Shown here one piece after another: positions 17,365-26,079 of a DNA stretch of 64,000 nucleotides. Below the pieces are notes generated by a model, which saw only the letters and a list, made by a program, of their open reading frames with translations, searched no databases and was not told where the DNA came from. Position 1 is the first letter of the stretch. Each line of letters begins with the position of its first letter. Source of the DNA: Roseiconus nitratireducens (GTDB lineage: Bacteria > Planctomycetota > Planctomycetia > Pirellulales > Pirellulaceae). A program made the translations under genes and the position numbers. The stretch covers positions 62,001 through 126,000 of the forward strand of contig NZ_VWOX01000010.1 of NCBI RefSeq assembly GCF_008629675.1, in the 5' to 3' direction.

Positions 17365-18938
17365 AGGAGTCGGTCGGGCAGGAGAGCCCTTGGGGCGTGT
17401 ACACGTTGCTGATCGTGATCGCTCTGTCGGTCGTTTCCGGGCGGATCGCGGTGGTGATTAGCCGGGAAGGCGACACCGCCTTTCTGAGCGCCAACGATCG
17501 ATCGCGGTGGTGCACCATTGCGGCGCTGGTCGAACACGGCACCTATGTCATCGATCCGTATCTGAATCGTCGCGGGGCGAAAGCCAATCGTCGTCCGTGG
17601 GCCACCATCGACCTGGTGCGTCACCGCGGACGGGACGGAAAGATGCACTACTACAGCAGCAAGCCGCCACTGCTTCCGACCATGATCGCCGGCGTGTACT
17701 GGGGTGTGACGCGAACCATGGGGATGTGGCTGAGCGATCAGCCGATCTATCTGGGAAGGGTCATCCTGTGGCTGGTGAACGTGCCAACCTTGGCCGTGTT
17801 CTTGCTGGCCACCATCGCCGCCTTGGATCGCGTCATGGAGGACCGCTGGGCCAAGTGGTTTCTCGCCGCGGCGACGTGCTTTGGGACCATGCTGCTGCCG
17901 TTTTCCATCGCTCTGAACAATCACCTGCCGGCTGCCGCGTCCATGGCGATGGTGCTGTGGATTTTTGTTCGGTCTTTTGAGCAACCGACGACGACGCTCT
18001 GGTGGTTCCTGGCCGGACTGGCCGGCGGTTTCACCGCGGCCAATGAGTTGCCCGCTTTGTCGATGACGGTTTTTTGGGCGGGCCTGTTCTTGTTGGTGCG
18101 GCGCGACGCGTTGATCGGATACAGCGCTGGGGTGTTGGTCGTCGCCGTCGCCTTCTTTGCGACCAACTGGATCGCCCACGAGAGTCTCCGTCCGCCCTAC
18201 ATGCATCGAGGCGACGGTCAGCGGATCGCGACGTTGGCACCTGCCGAGGACGGAGAACCGCCGACCGCACCGCAAGTTTTGAAGCCACTGATCGACGCCA
18301 ACTTGGCGCAGCCGGATTCCCAGGTCTCCTTGCAGCCGTCACGTCGTCAAGATCGATTGCGGGTGGTGATCGGAGATTCGCTGCAAGTCGGGCTATCGCG
18401 CGTCGCGGAGGGCCAATGGGAACTGCATCACTGGGACGACTGGTATGACTACCCTTCCAGCTATTGGGTGGAAGGGCGACGGCGAGGCGTTGATGTCGGC
18501 GAGCCGTCGCGTTTTGTCTACGCGGCTCAAATGACGTTCGGTCACCACGGCATTTTTTCGTTGACTCCGTTGTGGTTGTTGATGCCGGTGGGGCTGGTCG
18601 GGGCCTGGACGTGGAACCGTCGAGAGCATCGTCTTTTGCTAGCGTCCATTGCGGCCGCGACCATCGTGTGCGGCGTGTTCTACGTGCTGCGTCCGGAGAT
18701 CGACCGCAATTATGGCGGGGTCAGCGTGTGTTTTCGGTGGTTGCTGTGGTTTGCGCCGCTGTGGCTGTTTTCCGCCGCCGGTCCGGCGCAGTGGCTGGCC
18801 GCCAGGCGCTGGGGCCGCATGTTGGCGGTTGGAATGCTGGCATTAAGCGTGGCTTCCATGGCGACGTCCTTGGATGGCCCCTGGCAGTCGCCCTGGCTGT
18901 ACCGCTTTTGGAGCTTTTTGGGCTGGATAGAGCCGTAA
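17361..18938 (+). CDS. GT-C membrane glycosyltransferase (GT39/GT83-like)
   Basis: A 525-residue polytopic protein with about ten membrane helices. After the first helix comes an outside loop with acidic and basic residues (FLSANDRSRWCTIAALVEHG), then HYYSSKPPLLPTMIAGVYW, a pattern common in PMT/ArnT-type transferases that use polyprenyl-phosphate sugars. A periplasmic domain of about 130 residues separates two helix groups. It starts inside the stop of the GT2 gene, so the upstream enzyme may make its lipid-linked donor. The acceptor (protein, lipid or polysaccharide) cannot be told from sequence. The family assignment rests on topology and motifs. Confidence 0.75.
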   Translation: MKESVGQESPWGVYTLLIVIALSVVSGRIAVVISREGDTAFLSANDRSRWCTIAALVEHGTYVIDPYLNRRGAKANRRPWATIDLVRHRGRDGKMHYYSSKPPLLPTMIAGVYWGVTRTMGMWLSDQPIYLGRVILWLVNVPTLAVFLLATIAALDRVMEDRWAKWFLAAATCFGTMLLPFSIALNNHLPAAASMAMVLWIFVRSFEQPTTTLWWFLAGLAGGFTAANELPALSMTVFWAGLFLLVRRDALIGYSAGVLVVAVAFFATNWIAHESLRPPYMHRGDGQRIATLAPAEDGEPPTAPQVLKPLIDANLAQPDSQVSLQPSRRQDRLRVVIGDSLQVGLSRVAEGQWELHHWDDWYDYPSSYWVEGRRRGVDVGEPSRFVYAAQMTFGHHGIFSLTPLWLLMPVGLVGAWTWNRREHRLLLASIAAATIVCGVFYVLRPEIDRNYGGVSVCFRWLLWFAPLWLFSAAGPAQWLAARRWGRMLAVGMLALSVASMATSLDGPWQSPWLYRFWSFLGWIEP

Positions 18939-19052
18939 AAACGGCGGTACTATGCGATCCGCCGGAAGCCTTGGTGCCAGGTTTTTGCGGCTGATCCGGA
19001 GGCTCGTTGCAGCAATTGCCCGGAATCTCGTTGGGAAGGAGTCGAAGACTCG

Positions 19053-22000
19053 TTGGACGGCAAGGAAGCCGAATCGATACGCGCTGCATCCGCCGGGAAA
19101 ACGTCCCGGTGGATGGTGGTTGCGCTGTTGATGGCGGCGATCGTGTTCACCGTTCAAACGATCGCGCCCCAAACGGTCGGCGAGCAGGTCCGGCGGCACG
19201 TCGAACACACGCTCCGTCAGCACTATCCGGGCTTAGAGGTGTCGGTCGGACGCGGCAGGTTGGATCCGAAGATCGGATTGATCCTGGACGACATTCAGAT
19301 CACTGCGCCGCAGGGGAACGCGCGGCCGGCATCCGTGGCCGGGCTGACTTCGATGGTGGGGCTGTCCCACTCCGATACTCGGCCCCTGCTCAGCATCCGG
19401 CAAATTGTGGTGGTCGCCGATGCGAATCTGCGGCGTTTGTTGGAACGTGAGAATCCGATCACCACCCGACGCGTGATCGTCCGCGGCGTGACCGCAGACG
19501 CGTGGGCATCCGGTGGAAAAGTTTCTTTGGAAGCATTGTGGCCGCCACCAAAGTTTGGGGACGTGGTCTGTCCCCGGATCGAGGTGCGGGAAGCCAAACT
19601 GCGAGTGCACGGCGACCAGCCAGATTCGCGCCCGATCGAAGTGGGGATTGCCGAGACCGTGGTGCTGAATCAAATCAGCGGCCAGCGGGACAATCGCTCG
19701 GGAGCCGATCCGCCAGAAGGTGGTGCCGGCGTCGAAGGCTTCGGGCGGTCCGGCGTCGCCAACGGCAACAACGGCCCGGTCCCCCTGACCGCGGCATCGG
19801 CACCGGAGTTTTGCACGACCACGATTTCGGCCAGTGGCAACGCTCCGTTCGTGGATCGTTTTGGCGTCCGGGTCACCCACTGCAACGGCCAGACGGAGGT
19901 CCGGGCGGACCTGCAGGGAACGAGGTTGTCACAGGAATGGATCGATCGCTTGCCGCAGCCGTTTCGCGACAAGCTGAGTGTTCTGGACGGTTTGGAACTG
20001 CTGGTCGACACCAGCCTTGCCGTCCGAATGCAGCCGGGACGTCCCGTCAACTTTCTGACGAAGACGAATATCCACGATGGGAGTTTCCGGCATCCCCAAT
20101 CCTCAATGCCGTTGCGCAATCTTCGCGGGCTGATCACCTGCGACCCGGCCGGGATCACGGTCGAATCGTCTCAGGGGTACTGGGGCGATGCGCGGTTGCA
20201 GCTGAAGGGGCGTTTGCAGGGCTACGGGACGCCGTTGGATGGCACGCTGGAGGTTTCGGCCAACAACTTGATGTTGGATCAGCGTTTGGCGGCCATCATC
20301 CCGAAATCGCTGGAGTCGGCGTGGAACAAGTTTCAGCCACGCGGGCTGATCGACATTCCCAAAGCATCCTTTCGGTTGCACCAAGGCAAGGTGGAAACCG
20401 CGGCGGATGTCACTTGCAAGGGCGTGGACCTGAGCTACGAAAAGTTTCCCTACCCCGTGCAGCACGTGACCGGTGACTTTTCGGTGCGGGACGGACGCGT
20501 TCGGACGGAATTATTGAGTGCCCGCAGCGGCGGCAGGCTGATGCAGTGCCTGTTTGATTTGCCGGTCCGAAGCGACCGGCCACAACCGGGAGTATTCTCG
20601 GTGGCGATGGACGGGCCGATTGCGATCGATGGAGAATTATTGCAGTCGCTTTCACCTCGCGGCGAGAACGGCAGCAAGTTGGAGTCATTCATCCGATCGC
20701 TGAACCCGGTCGGCGCCGTGCATCTGGTACGAGCCACCTTTCGAACGGACGAACGGCTGGTGAAGCATCAAGACATGGAGCTGAAGGTCAGTGATGCGTC
20801 GATGCGTTTCGAAAAGTTCCCCTACCCGCTGTACAACGTTACCGGAGATATCCGGGTCGATGACAGGATGGTGAAGCTCGCGAACTTTCAAGCCACCAAT
20901 GCCAACGGCGGATCGATCGGATGCGACGGTCACTACCGCTTGCCGCCCCGAGCAGATGAAGGGTCGGAGACGGCGGCCGGTGCGCCCGTCACGGCGGCAA
21001 CGCGGACGATGCAATTGAACTTTTCCGCCGCGAGCATCGCCTTGGACGAAGCCCTGCGGAGTTCATTGAGCGAGGCGTCCCGCAACACCTGGGACAACCT
21101 GCTGCCCAGCGGCGTGTTGGATTCCTTGGAAATCAGTTTGACGCGTGACCGTCCCGACAGCGAACTGGAATTGGATCTGATCGGGCGGCAATACGAGTCG
21201 CGTCGATTGGGCGCCGATTCGCTGCGGTTGCAACCGGTCGCGCTGCCCTACCGAATGGACATCGTCGACGGAATCATTCGCTACCAGGGCGGGCGCGTCT
21301 TGATTGATTCGCTGCGCGCCGAACACGGCCGCTCCAGCGTGTCAGCCGACGGCGGTTGCGAACGTTTGGCGGACGGCCGCTGGTTGTTGACGGTGAATGT
21401 CCACAGCGGCAGCCGATTGATTCCGGACGCCGAACTGATCGGTGCTCTTCCGGTCCAGATGCGGGGCGCCCTGCGTGGGCTGAACCTCCGTGGTCCGGTC
21501 GGGTTCCGCGGGTTGACGCAGACGTTGCTGTCGGATGAACAGCACCCGCAACCCGATTTCATCTGGGACCTCGTGCTGCAGCTGGAGGGGAATCGTATCG
21601 GTGATGTCGGGCCGGTGCACGCCTTGCGAGGCGAACTGTCCGTCAGCGGCCAGAAGACGCCTCAGGGATTGAAAGCCGAGGGCCAGGTTCGGATCGATTC
21701 GATGCACGTCAACGATTTGCAGATCACCCAGTTGCGTGGACCCTACCGGATTCAAGAAGACCGTTTGACGCTGGGCGGCGTTGACCCCAACACGTTGGAG
21801 GCAATGCCGATCCAGGGACGTTTGTTCGACGGGAACCTGCGGTTGGGCGGCGACGTGATTCTGTCCGATGCCAGTTTTGACGTCGATCTGGGATTGGAGA
21901 ATGCAAAAGTTCCCGTGCTGATGGCGGAATTGGAGCAAGGCAAAAGTGATTTGACCGGGACCCTGGCGGCCGAGACCCACTTGGAAGGCTTGTTGGGAAC

Positions 22001-22490
22001 GACGGATCTGCTAAGCGGGCGGGGAAGAGCAACAGTGGTCGGCGCAAACCTGTACCAGATGCCGCTGTTGGTGCAGTTGCTGAACGTGCTGTCGATCACG
22101 CCGACCGAAGACGTTGCTTTCACCAACGCCGATATCGATTTCACGCTGGTCGAGGATCAGCTGGTATTCAGCAACTTGAAACTTTGGGGCAGCCTGATCG
22201 CGCTGCACGGCAGCGGCACGTTGGACCGTCGTCAGGATTTGGACCTGACATTCAACACCCGCGTTTCGCCGCGGAACACCTTCACGCGGATTTTGCGACC
22301 GTTGGGCGACCAGCGCTACACCCTGTGGACCGTCGACGTGCGGGGACCGATCAACGATCCGACGATTGAGCGCCGGGCATTGGAGGGCGTGGGGCTGACC
22401 CTGGAGCGGCTGTTCCCGGGAATGAACATGGGCGTGGAAGAAAGCCGCAGCACGGAAGCGGCGGGGCTGGGACGCCTGTTTCAGAGATGA
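19053..22490 (+). CDS. Large AsmA/TamB-like envelope protein
   Basis: A 1145-residue protein with one N-terminal membrane anchor (VVALLMAAIVFTVQTIA, about 22-38) and a very long beta-rich periplasmic part. It ends with an AsmA-type C-terminal region (LHGSGTLDRRQDLDLTFNTR, then a WTVDVRGPINDPTI strand). Internal repeats are visible: EKFPYPVQHVTGDFSVRDG and EKFPYPLYNVTGDIRVDD occur about 120 residues apart. AsmA-like proteins are proposed to bridge the envelope and move phospholipids or help outer-membrane assembly. The TTG at 19053 is favoured by AAGGAG eleven bases upstream; an ATG 20 codons later is the alternative. It follows the GT genes on the same strand after 114 bases. Confidence 0.8.
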   Translation: MDGKEAESIRAASAGKTSRWMVVALLMAAIVFTVQTIAPQTVGEQVRRHVEHTLRQHYPGLEVSVGRGRLDPKIGLILDDIQITAPQGNARPASVAGLTSMVGLSHSDTRPLLSIRQIVVVADANLRRLLERENPITTRRVIVRGVTADAWASGGKVSLEALWPPPKFGDVVCPRIEVREAKLRVHGDQPDSRPIEVGIAETVVLNQISGQRDNRSGADPPEGGAGVEGFGRSGVANGNNGPVPLTAASAPEFCTTTISASGNAPFVDRFGVRVTHCNGQTEVRADLQGTRLSQEWIDRLPQPFRDKLSVLDGLELLVDTSLAVRMQPGRPVNFLTKTNIHDGSFRHPQSSMPLRNLRGLITCDPAGITVESSQGYWGDARLQLKGRLQGYGTPLDGTLEVSANNLMLDQRLAAIIPKSLESAWNKFQPRGLIDIPKASFRLHQGKVETAADVTCKGVDLSYEKFPYPVQHVTGDFSVRDGRVRTELLSARSGGRLMQCLFDLPVRSDRPQPGVFSVAMDGPIAIDGELLQSLSPRGENGSKLESFIRSLNPVGAVHLVRATFRTDERLVKHQDMELKVSDASMRFEKFPYPLYNVTGDIRVDDRMVKLANFQATNANGGSIGCDGHYRLPPRADEGSETAAGAPVTAATRTMQLNFSAASIALDEALRSSLSEASRNTWDNLLPSGVLDSLEISLTRDRPDSELELDLIGRQYESRRLGADSLRLQPVALPYRMDIVDGIIRYQGGRVLIDSLRAEHGRSSVSADGGCERLADGRWLLTVNVHSGSRLIPDAELIGALPVQMRGALRGLNLRGPVGFRGLTQTLLSDEQHPQPDFIWDLVLQLEGNRIGDVGPVHALRGELSVSGQKTPQGLKAEGQVRIDSMHVNDLQITQLRGPYRIQEDRLTLGGVDPNTLEAMPIQGRLFDGNLRLGGDVILSDASFDVDLGLENAKVPVLMAELEQGKSDLTGTLAAETHLEGLLGTTDLLSGRGRATVVGANLYQMPLLVQLLNVLSITPTEDVAFTNADIDFTLVEDQLVFSNLKLWGSLIALHGSGTLDRRQDLDLTFNTRVSPRNTFTRILRPLGDQRYTLWTVDVRGPINDPTIERRALEGVGLTLERLFPGMNMGVEESRSTEAAGLGRLFQR

Positions 22491-22502
22491 ACGCGTTTCA
22501 GC

Positions 22503-22540
22503 GCTGGGCATCGCCAATTGAGCTGGGCATCGCCAATTGA
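22503..22540. repeat. Perfect 19-base tandem duplication
   Basis: GCTGGGCATCGCCAATTGA occurs twice with no gap just after the AsmA-like stop codon. The surrounding gap, 22491-22805, otherwise shows only another pair of short direct repeats (GCAATCACGGGAA, near 22730-22770) and no gene. Confidence 0.85.
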
Positions 22541-22805
22541 AGTGAACCGTCCATCCATCTTTTTTGGCTGACGCGTCGGCGCGGAGCGGCCGAACCCCTG
22601 CGGCGGAAAGTCACGCGCTGGCGAGCGTGGCCCCACCGTTTCGAGGAACGCCAAGCGAAGCCTCCGTGAGATCTGCACCGCCGCGGGCGAGATCAAACGG
22701 TGAACCGCCGATCGCTGGCGCAATCACGGGAAGTTGGAGCAATCACGGGAATCGGTGTGTGCCGGGACGGGCCGGAAATGGGCACCGAACCGTCGGCGAA
22801 ACCGA

Positions 22806-23045
22806 TCAGGCAACTTCGACGCAGTTGCAGATTTCACCCAGCACACCGGCTTGGCGAATCGCCGGCACCAGGGCTTGTCGCAGCGAAGTCGTCGGCAGGT
22901 GGCCTCGCAGGACGATGCGGGCGCCTTCGATCGAAATCTGCAAGGACGGGCGGTAGGGGGAGAGTTCGTGGTGGGCTTCCAGAACCGAGTCGATTCGACG
23001 AATCGTTCGTGATTCCCGAGACTCGAGGATTTGTGTCGTGACCAT
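22806..23045 (-). CDS. Small BON-like domain protein
   Basis: A 79-residue protein. The middle and C-terminus (LQISIEGARIVLRGHLPTTS, then a helix and a final VEVA strand) have the beta-alpha-beta pattern of BON domains, with the characteristic V-x-L-x-G turn. BON domains are thought to bind phospholipids or envelope ligands. No signal peptide or membrane helix is visible, so the protein is probably cytoplasmic or membrane-associated through a partner. The ATG at 23045 is preceded by GGAGA eleven bases away. It is monocistronic. A role cannot be given. Confidence 0.65.
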   Translation of the reverse strand: MVTTQILESRESRTIRRIDSVLEAHHELSPYRPSLQISIEGARIVLRGHLPTTSLRQALVPAIRQAGVLGEICNCVEVA

Positions 23046-23782
23046 CTCTTCTATGATCTCCAGAGCGGCGAACGGCTTAAACGCGGTATTTTGCGTAAGC
23101 GGGGGAATGCCGCTGTAGTGACAGACAAAACAGGAAATTTGGCGGGGCGAAGAAATACCAGTTGGACGACGTGGCGTCGAGCCGAATCTGTGAACAACTT
23201 CTCCACAATGACAGAACGCGTAATGTAGTTAATTCGCCCGCAAGGGTTGCCTAACGCTAGTTCAAGTCACGGAAAAACCATGGGAAATGTCACAAGTTTT
23301 CCCAGAAGTTTCCCGCCCAGTCCGTTCGCGACGATTGGTCCGAACACGCCTCGGCACAACCGGTCGGCGGCAATGCCCGATCAGGTACGATCTGGGCCGT
23401 GCCAGCACCCGACGACCGTCGTCGGGTCGCAACGACTTTTCTGACGTTCGTGGAGCTGTGCAATTCGTGTGCCGAGCATGCAATTCGGGCATTCATTGGT
23501 CGGCTAGCAACGTGGCGGCTAAAGCGCAAACACGGAAACAGTCTGCCTGCACGAATGCTCAAACCAAGCGGACGTGCGGTAGCCAGGCCGGCCATCGCGT
23601 GGAGAATGCTGATCAAACACCGTTGGCGGCGACCGCTAAATTGATGCGGCATCAACCAGCTTTCCGCTGTCAGGCGACGACGTGCGAAGAGTGCATCGGA
23701 TTGTCGAAAGGCATCCCTCTGGACGCGTTTTGCGGAATTTCGACTCGGTAGTTCGGCGAATTCAGGTCAGGAGAACGACACG
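23046..23782. other. Long intergenic region with hairpin, no confident gene
   Basis: A 737-base gap. The first 200 bases are A+T-richer than the surroundings, as expected for promoters of the BON-like gene. A perfect 9-base-pair hairpin lies at 23407-23427 (ACCCGACGA, loop CCG, TCGTCGGGT) with a weak T run about ten bases beyond it. A plus-strand frame of 154 codons from 23287 has Arg/Cys/Thr-rich content and no ribosome site, so I do not call it. An unrecognised non-coding RNA is possible. Confidence 0.5.
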
Positions 23783-24199
23783 ATGGCAGTGGAAATCGAA
23801 GCGATCTACACCGGACAACTGGGGTGTCGGGCGACGCATGGGCCCAGCCAAAACACCTTGATTACCGATGCGCCGCTGGATAACGGTGGCAAAGGTGAAT
23901 CATTTTCACCCACCGACCTGGTCGCCACGGCGCTGGGAACCTGCGTGCTGACGATCCTGGGGATCGTTTCCGAACGGCACGGCCTGGATTTGACCGGAGC
24001 CCAGGTACGGGTCACCAAGGAGATGATTCAGCAACCGGCCCGACGAATCGGTTCGCTCAAGACGGTGGTCGTTGTTCCCGCTCACGCCGTCACCGATGGC
24101 GCGATGCGGGTGCGTCTGGAGGCGGCCGCAAGGGCTTGCCCGGTGCACCGGAGCCTGCACCCGGACATCGATGCTCCGATCGACTTCCAATACGAATGA
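23783..24199 (+). CDS. OsmC/Ohr family peroxiredoxin-like protein
   Basis: A 138-residue cytoplasmic thiol protein of the OsmC superfamily, which reduces organic hydroperoxides or hydrogen peroxide. Both expected cysteines are present: C54 in TALGTCVLTILG and C119 in AARACPVHRSL. The G-G-x-x-x-x-F-SPTDLVA turn before C54 is typical of the YhfA-like branch. The length is normal. AGGAG nine bases before the ATG gives a clear ribosome site. It is a single gene, flanked by gaps. Whether the physiological substrate is a peroxide is not shown by sequence. Confidence 0.9.
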   Translation: MAVEIEAIYTGQLGCRATHGPSQNTLITDAPLDNGGKGESFSPTDLVATALGTCVLTILGIVSERHGLDLTGAQVRVTKEMIQQPARRIGSLKTVVVVPAHAVTDGAMRVRLEAAARACPVHRSLHPDIDAPIDFQYE

Positions 24200-24465
24200 T
24201 GCGACCGGACCGGCTGGCAAATCGTCTGTGAGCAAAGATCGCCCCTCGCCGACGGATCGAAATTGCCTGCAAAACCTTGCGCCGGATGCAAGGATTTGCG
24301 GCCAGGGGCATGCGGCTCGCTCTCGAGCGTGGTGATCCCGCCCGTTGACGAGAGGCAGCAGCGGGCTGCTGCAGGTTTCTTGACGGAGCGGGGCTGGCCG
24401 TGTGACGTCGAACACCGGAAAAACGTGATGCCGGTGCGACCGTTCGCCTAGACGTCCTGTTCGCT

Positions 24466-25524
24466 TCAGACGTAGCGGACCTTCCCACTGCCGGCGACGA
24501 TGCGACCGATCGGTTGGCAGGGCATTCCGATTTGGGTCAGTTGCGACTGAATGCTGGAGGCGTAGAACTCGCTGACCACCATCGCCATTCCGATTCCCAT
24601 GTTGAAGACGCGCCGCATTTCCGCGTCGGAGACCTCGCCGGTCTGTTGCAGGAACCGGAAGATCGTGGGGGGCTGCCAACTGTTCGGGTCGATTTCGGCG
24701 TCCACGTCGGAGGGAAGGATCCGGTCCAGGTTTTCTTCGATGCCGCCGCCGGTGATGTGAGCCAGCCCGTGCAGCACTTGCTTGACGCGGTAATGGCTTT
24801 GCACCGCGCGGACCGCCTGGCTGTAGATCCGCGTGGGGACCAGACACGCATCGCCCAGTGATTCGCCGCCCAGCGGTGCTGGGGTACTGTCCCAGGAGAG
24901 TCCGGCGTCGGAGATGATTTTTCGGACCAGGGAGAAACCATTGCTGTGCAGGCCGCTGGACGACAGCCCCAGGACGACATCGCCGGCGGCGATCTGTTTC
25001 CCATCGATCAGCCGTTTGCGTTCGACCACGCCGACGGCAAAGCCGGCCAGGTCGTAGTCTTCGTCGCCGTACATATCCGGCATGATCGCGGTTTCGCCCC
25101 CCAGCAGTGCCATGTCACCGGTCACGCAACCGTCACTGATTCCCTGAACGATCTTTTCCAGCCGCGCCGGGTCGTCTTTGCCCATGGCGACGTAGTCCAG
25201 GAAGAACAGCGGCTCGGCACCCGTGCACAGCAGGTCGTTGACGCACATGGCGACCAGGTCAATGCCGACGGATTCGTGGATTCCGGTTTGCTGTGCGATC
25301 TTGAGCTTGGTACCGACGCCGTCGGTTCCGCTGACCAGGACCGGTTGTTCGTAACGACGGGCAAACAGGTTGCCGGGGAAATCCAGTTGAAACAGTCCCG
25401 CAAAGCCTCCATCGCTGGGCAGTACGCGGGGACTGAACGTGCGGTGCATCAAACGCGGCAAACGCCGCATCGATTCCGCGTAGACGTCCAAATCGACGCC
25501 GGCGTCTTTGTAGGTCGCAGCCAT
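24466..25524 (-). CDS. purM: Phosphoribosylformylglycinamidine cyclo-ligase
   Basis: Closes the imidazole ring of aminoimidazole ribotide (step five of purine synthesis) using ATP. The 352 residues match the usual 340-350. Family blocks are YKDAGVDLDVYAE at the start, VSGTDGVGTKLKIAQQTG (AIR synthase motif), DLVAMCVNDLLCTGAEPLFF, LLGGETAIMPDMYG and HITGGGIEENLDRILP. The ATG at 25524 begins MAATYKDAG, the canonical PurM N-terminus. The frame is open a further 118 codons upstream, but that translation is low-complexity and unsupported. No other pur gene is adjacent. Function is secure. Confidence 0.96.
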   Translation of the reverse strand: MAATYKDAGVDLDVYAESMRRLPRLMHRTFSPRVLPSDGGFAGLFQLDFPGNLFARRYEQPVLVSGTDGVGTKLKIAQQTGIHESVGIDLVAMCVNDLLCTGAEPLFFLDYVAMGKDDPARLEKIVQGISDGCVTGDMALLGGETAIMPDMYGDEDYDLAGFAVGVVERKRLIDGKQIAAGDVVLGLSSSGLHSNGFSLVRKIISDAGLSWDSTPAPLGGESLGDACLVPTRIYSQAVRAVQSHYRVKQVLHGLAHITGGGIEENLDRILPSDVDAEIDPNSWQPPTIFRFLQQTGEVSDAEMRRVFNMGIGMAMVVSEFYASSIQSQLTQIGMPCQPIGRIVAGSGKVRYV

Positions 25525-26079
25525 AAAGGATCGGTCACGTTGGCGAGAAAGGGGAGACGAACGGGAGCCGTGCGACGAGCAGCCGTCGGGGCGGCTCGCG
25601 GGCAGTGTCGGCACCGAGCGGGCGATTGCGTCGCGGGCGGAACAGCCGGGCGGGTGGATCGCACCGGCCGTGCAAATTCTGACATCCGCGTGGAGATTTC
25701 GGTAGGCGTCTGGTCGGCATCCCGCCCCTAGGACACCGCTAACGCCAACGCACGTGACGGCCACCGGCTCTGGCAGCGCTTTGGCGTGGAGGCGGCGGAA
25801 GTCACCCGCTAAAGACGGTAGAATTTGAGGTCGACACAGGTTCAGACCCGATGCGGGTCGCCCCACCAAGGGGCTCAATCGACAAACTTTTGTTCATCCA
25901 ACTGGGAGGTTTCTTCGGCAACTGATCGCCAGCCGTCATCGCGTGAACCGCAGCGAGACAGATTTCCGCTCCGTGCCGGCCCGAAGTCGGCTCGGCAAAC
26001 GGCAGGTGGTAGGGTTTCGGGCAAGCCGTTCGGCTTGCGTGTCTTCCGACAGATCAGGATTGCAGGAGAAGCCAGCAAC
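25525..26079. other. Divergent intergenic region purM / glgX
   Basis: 555 bases between divergent genes. Open frames from both genes extend into it, but neither extension resembles its family. No tRNA, riboswitch or clear promoter pair was recognised. Confidence 0.5.

Noticed and set aside
23287..23751. A 154-codon plus-strand frame before OsmC
   Set aside because: Odd composition (many Arg, Thr, Cys), no ribosome site and no family pattern; cannot be supported as a gene.
25525..25878. 118-codon N-terminal extension of purM
   Set aside because: PurM normally starts at the MAATYKDAG position; the extension is low-complexity.
25825..26079. 85-codon N-terminal extension of glgX
   Set aside because: No similarity to the family and a good ribosome site with ATG at 26080.
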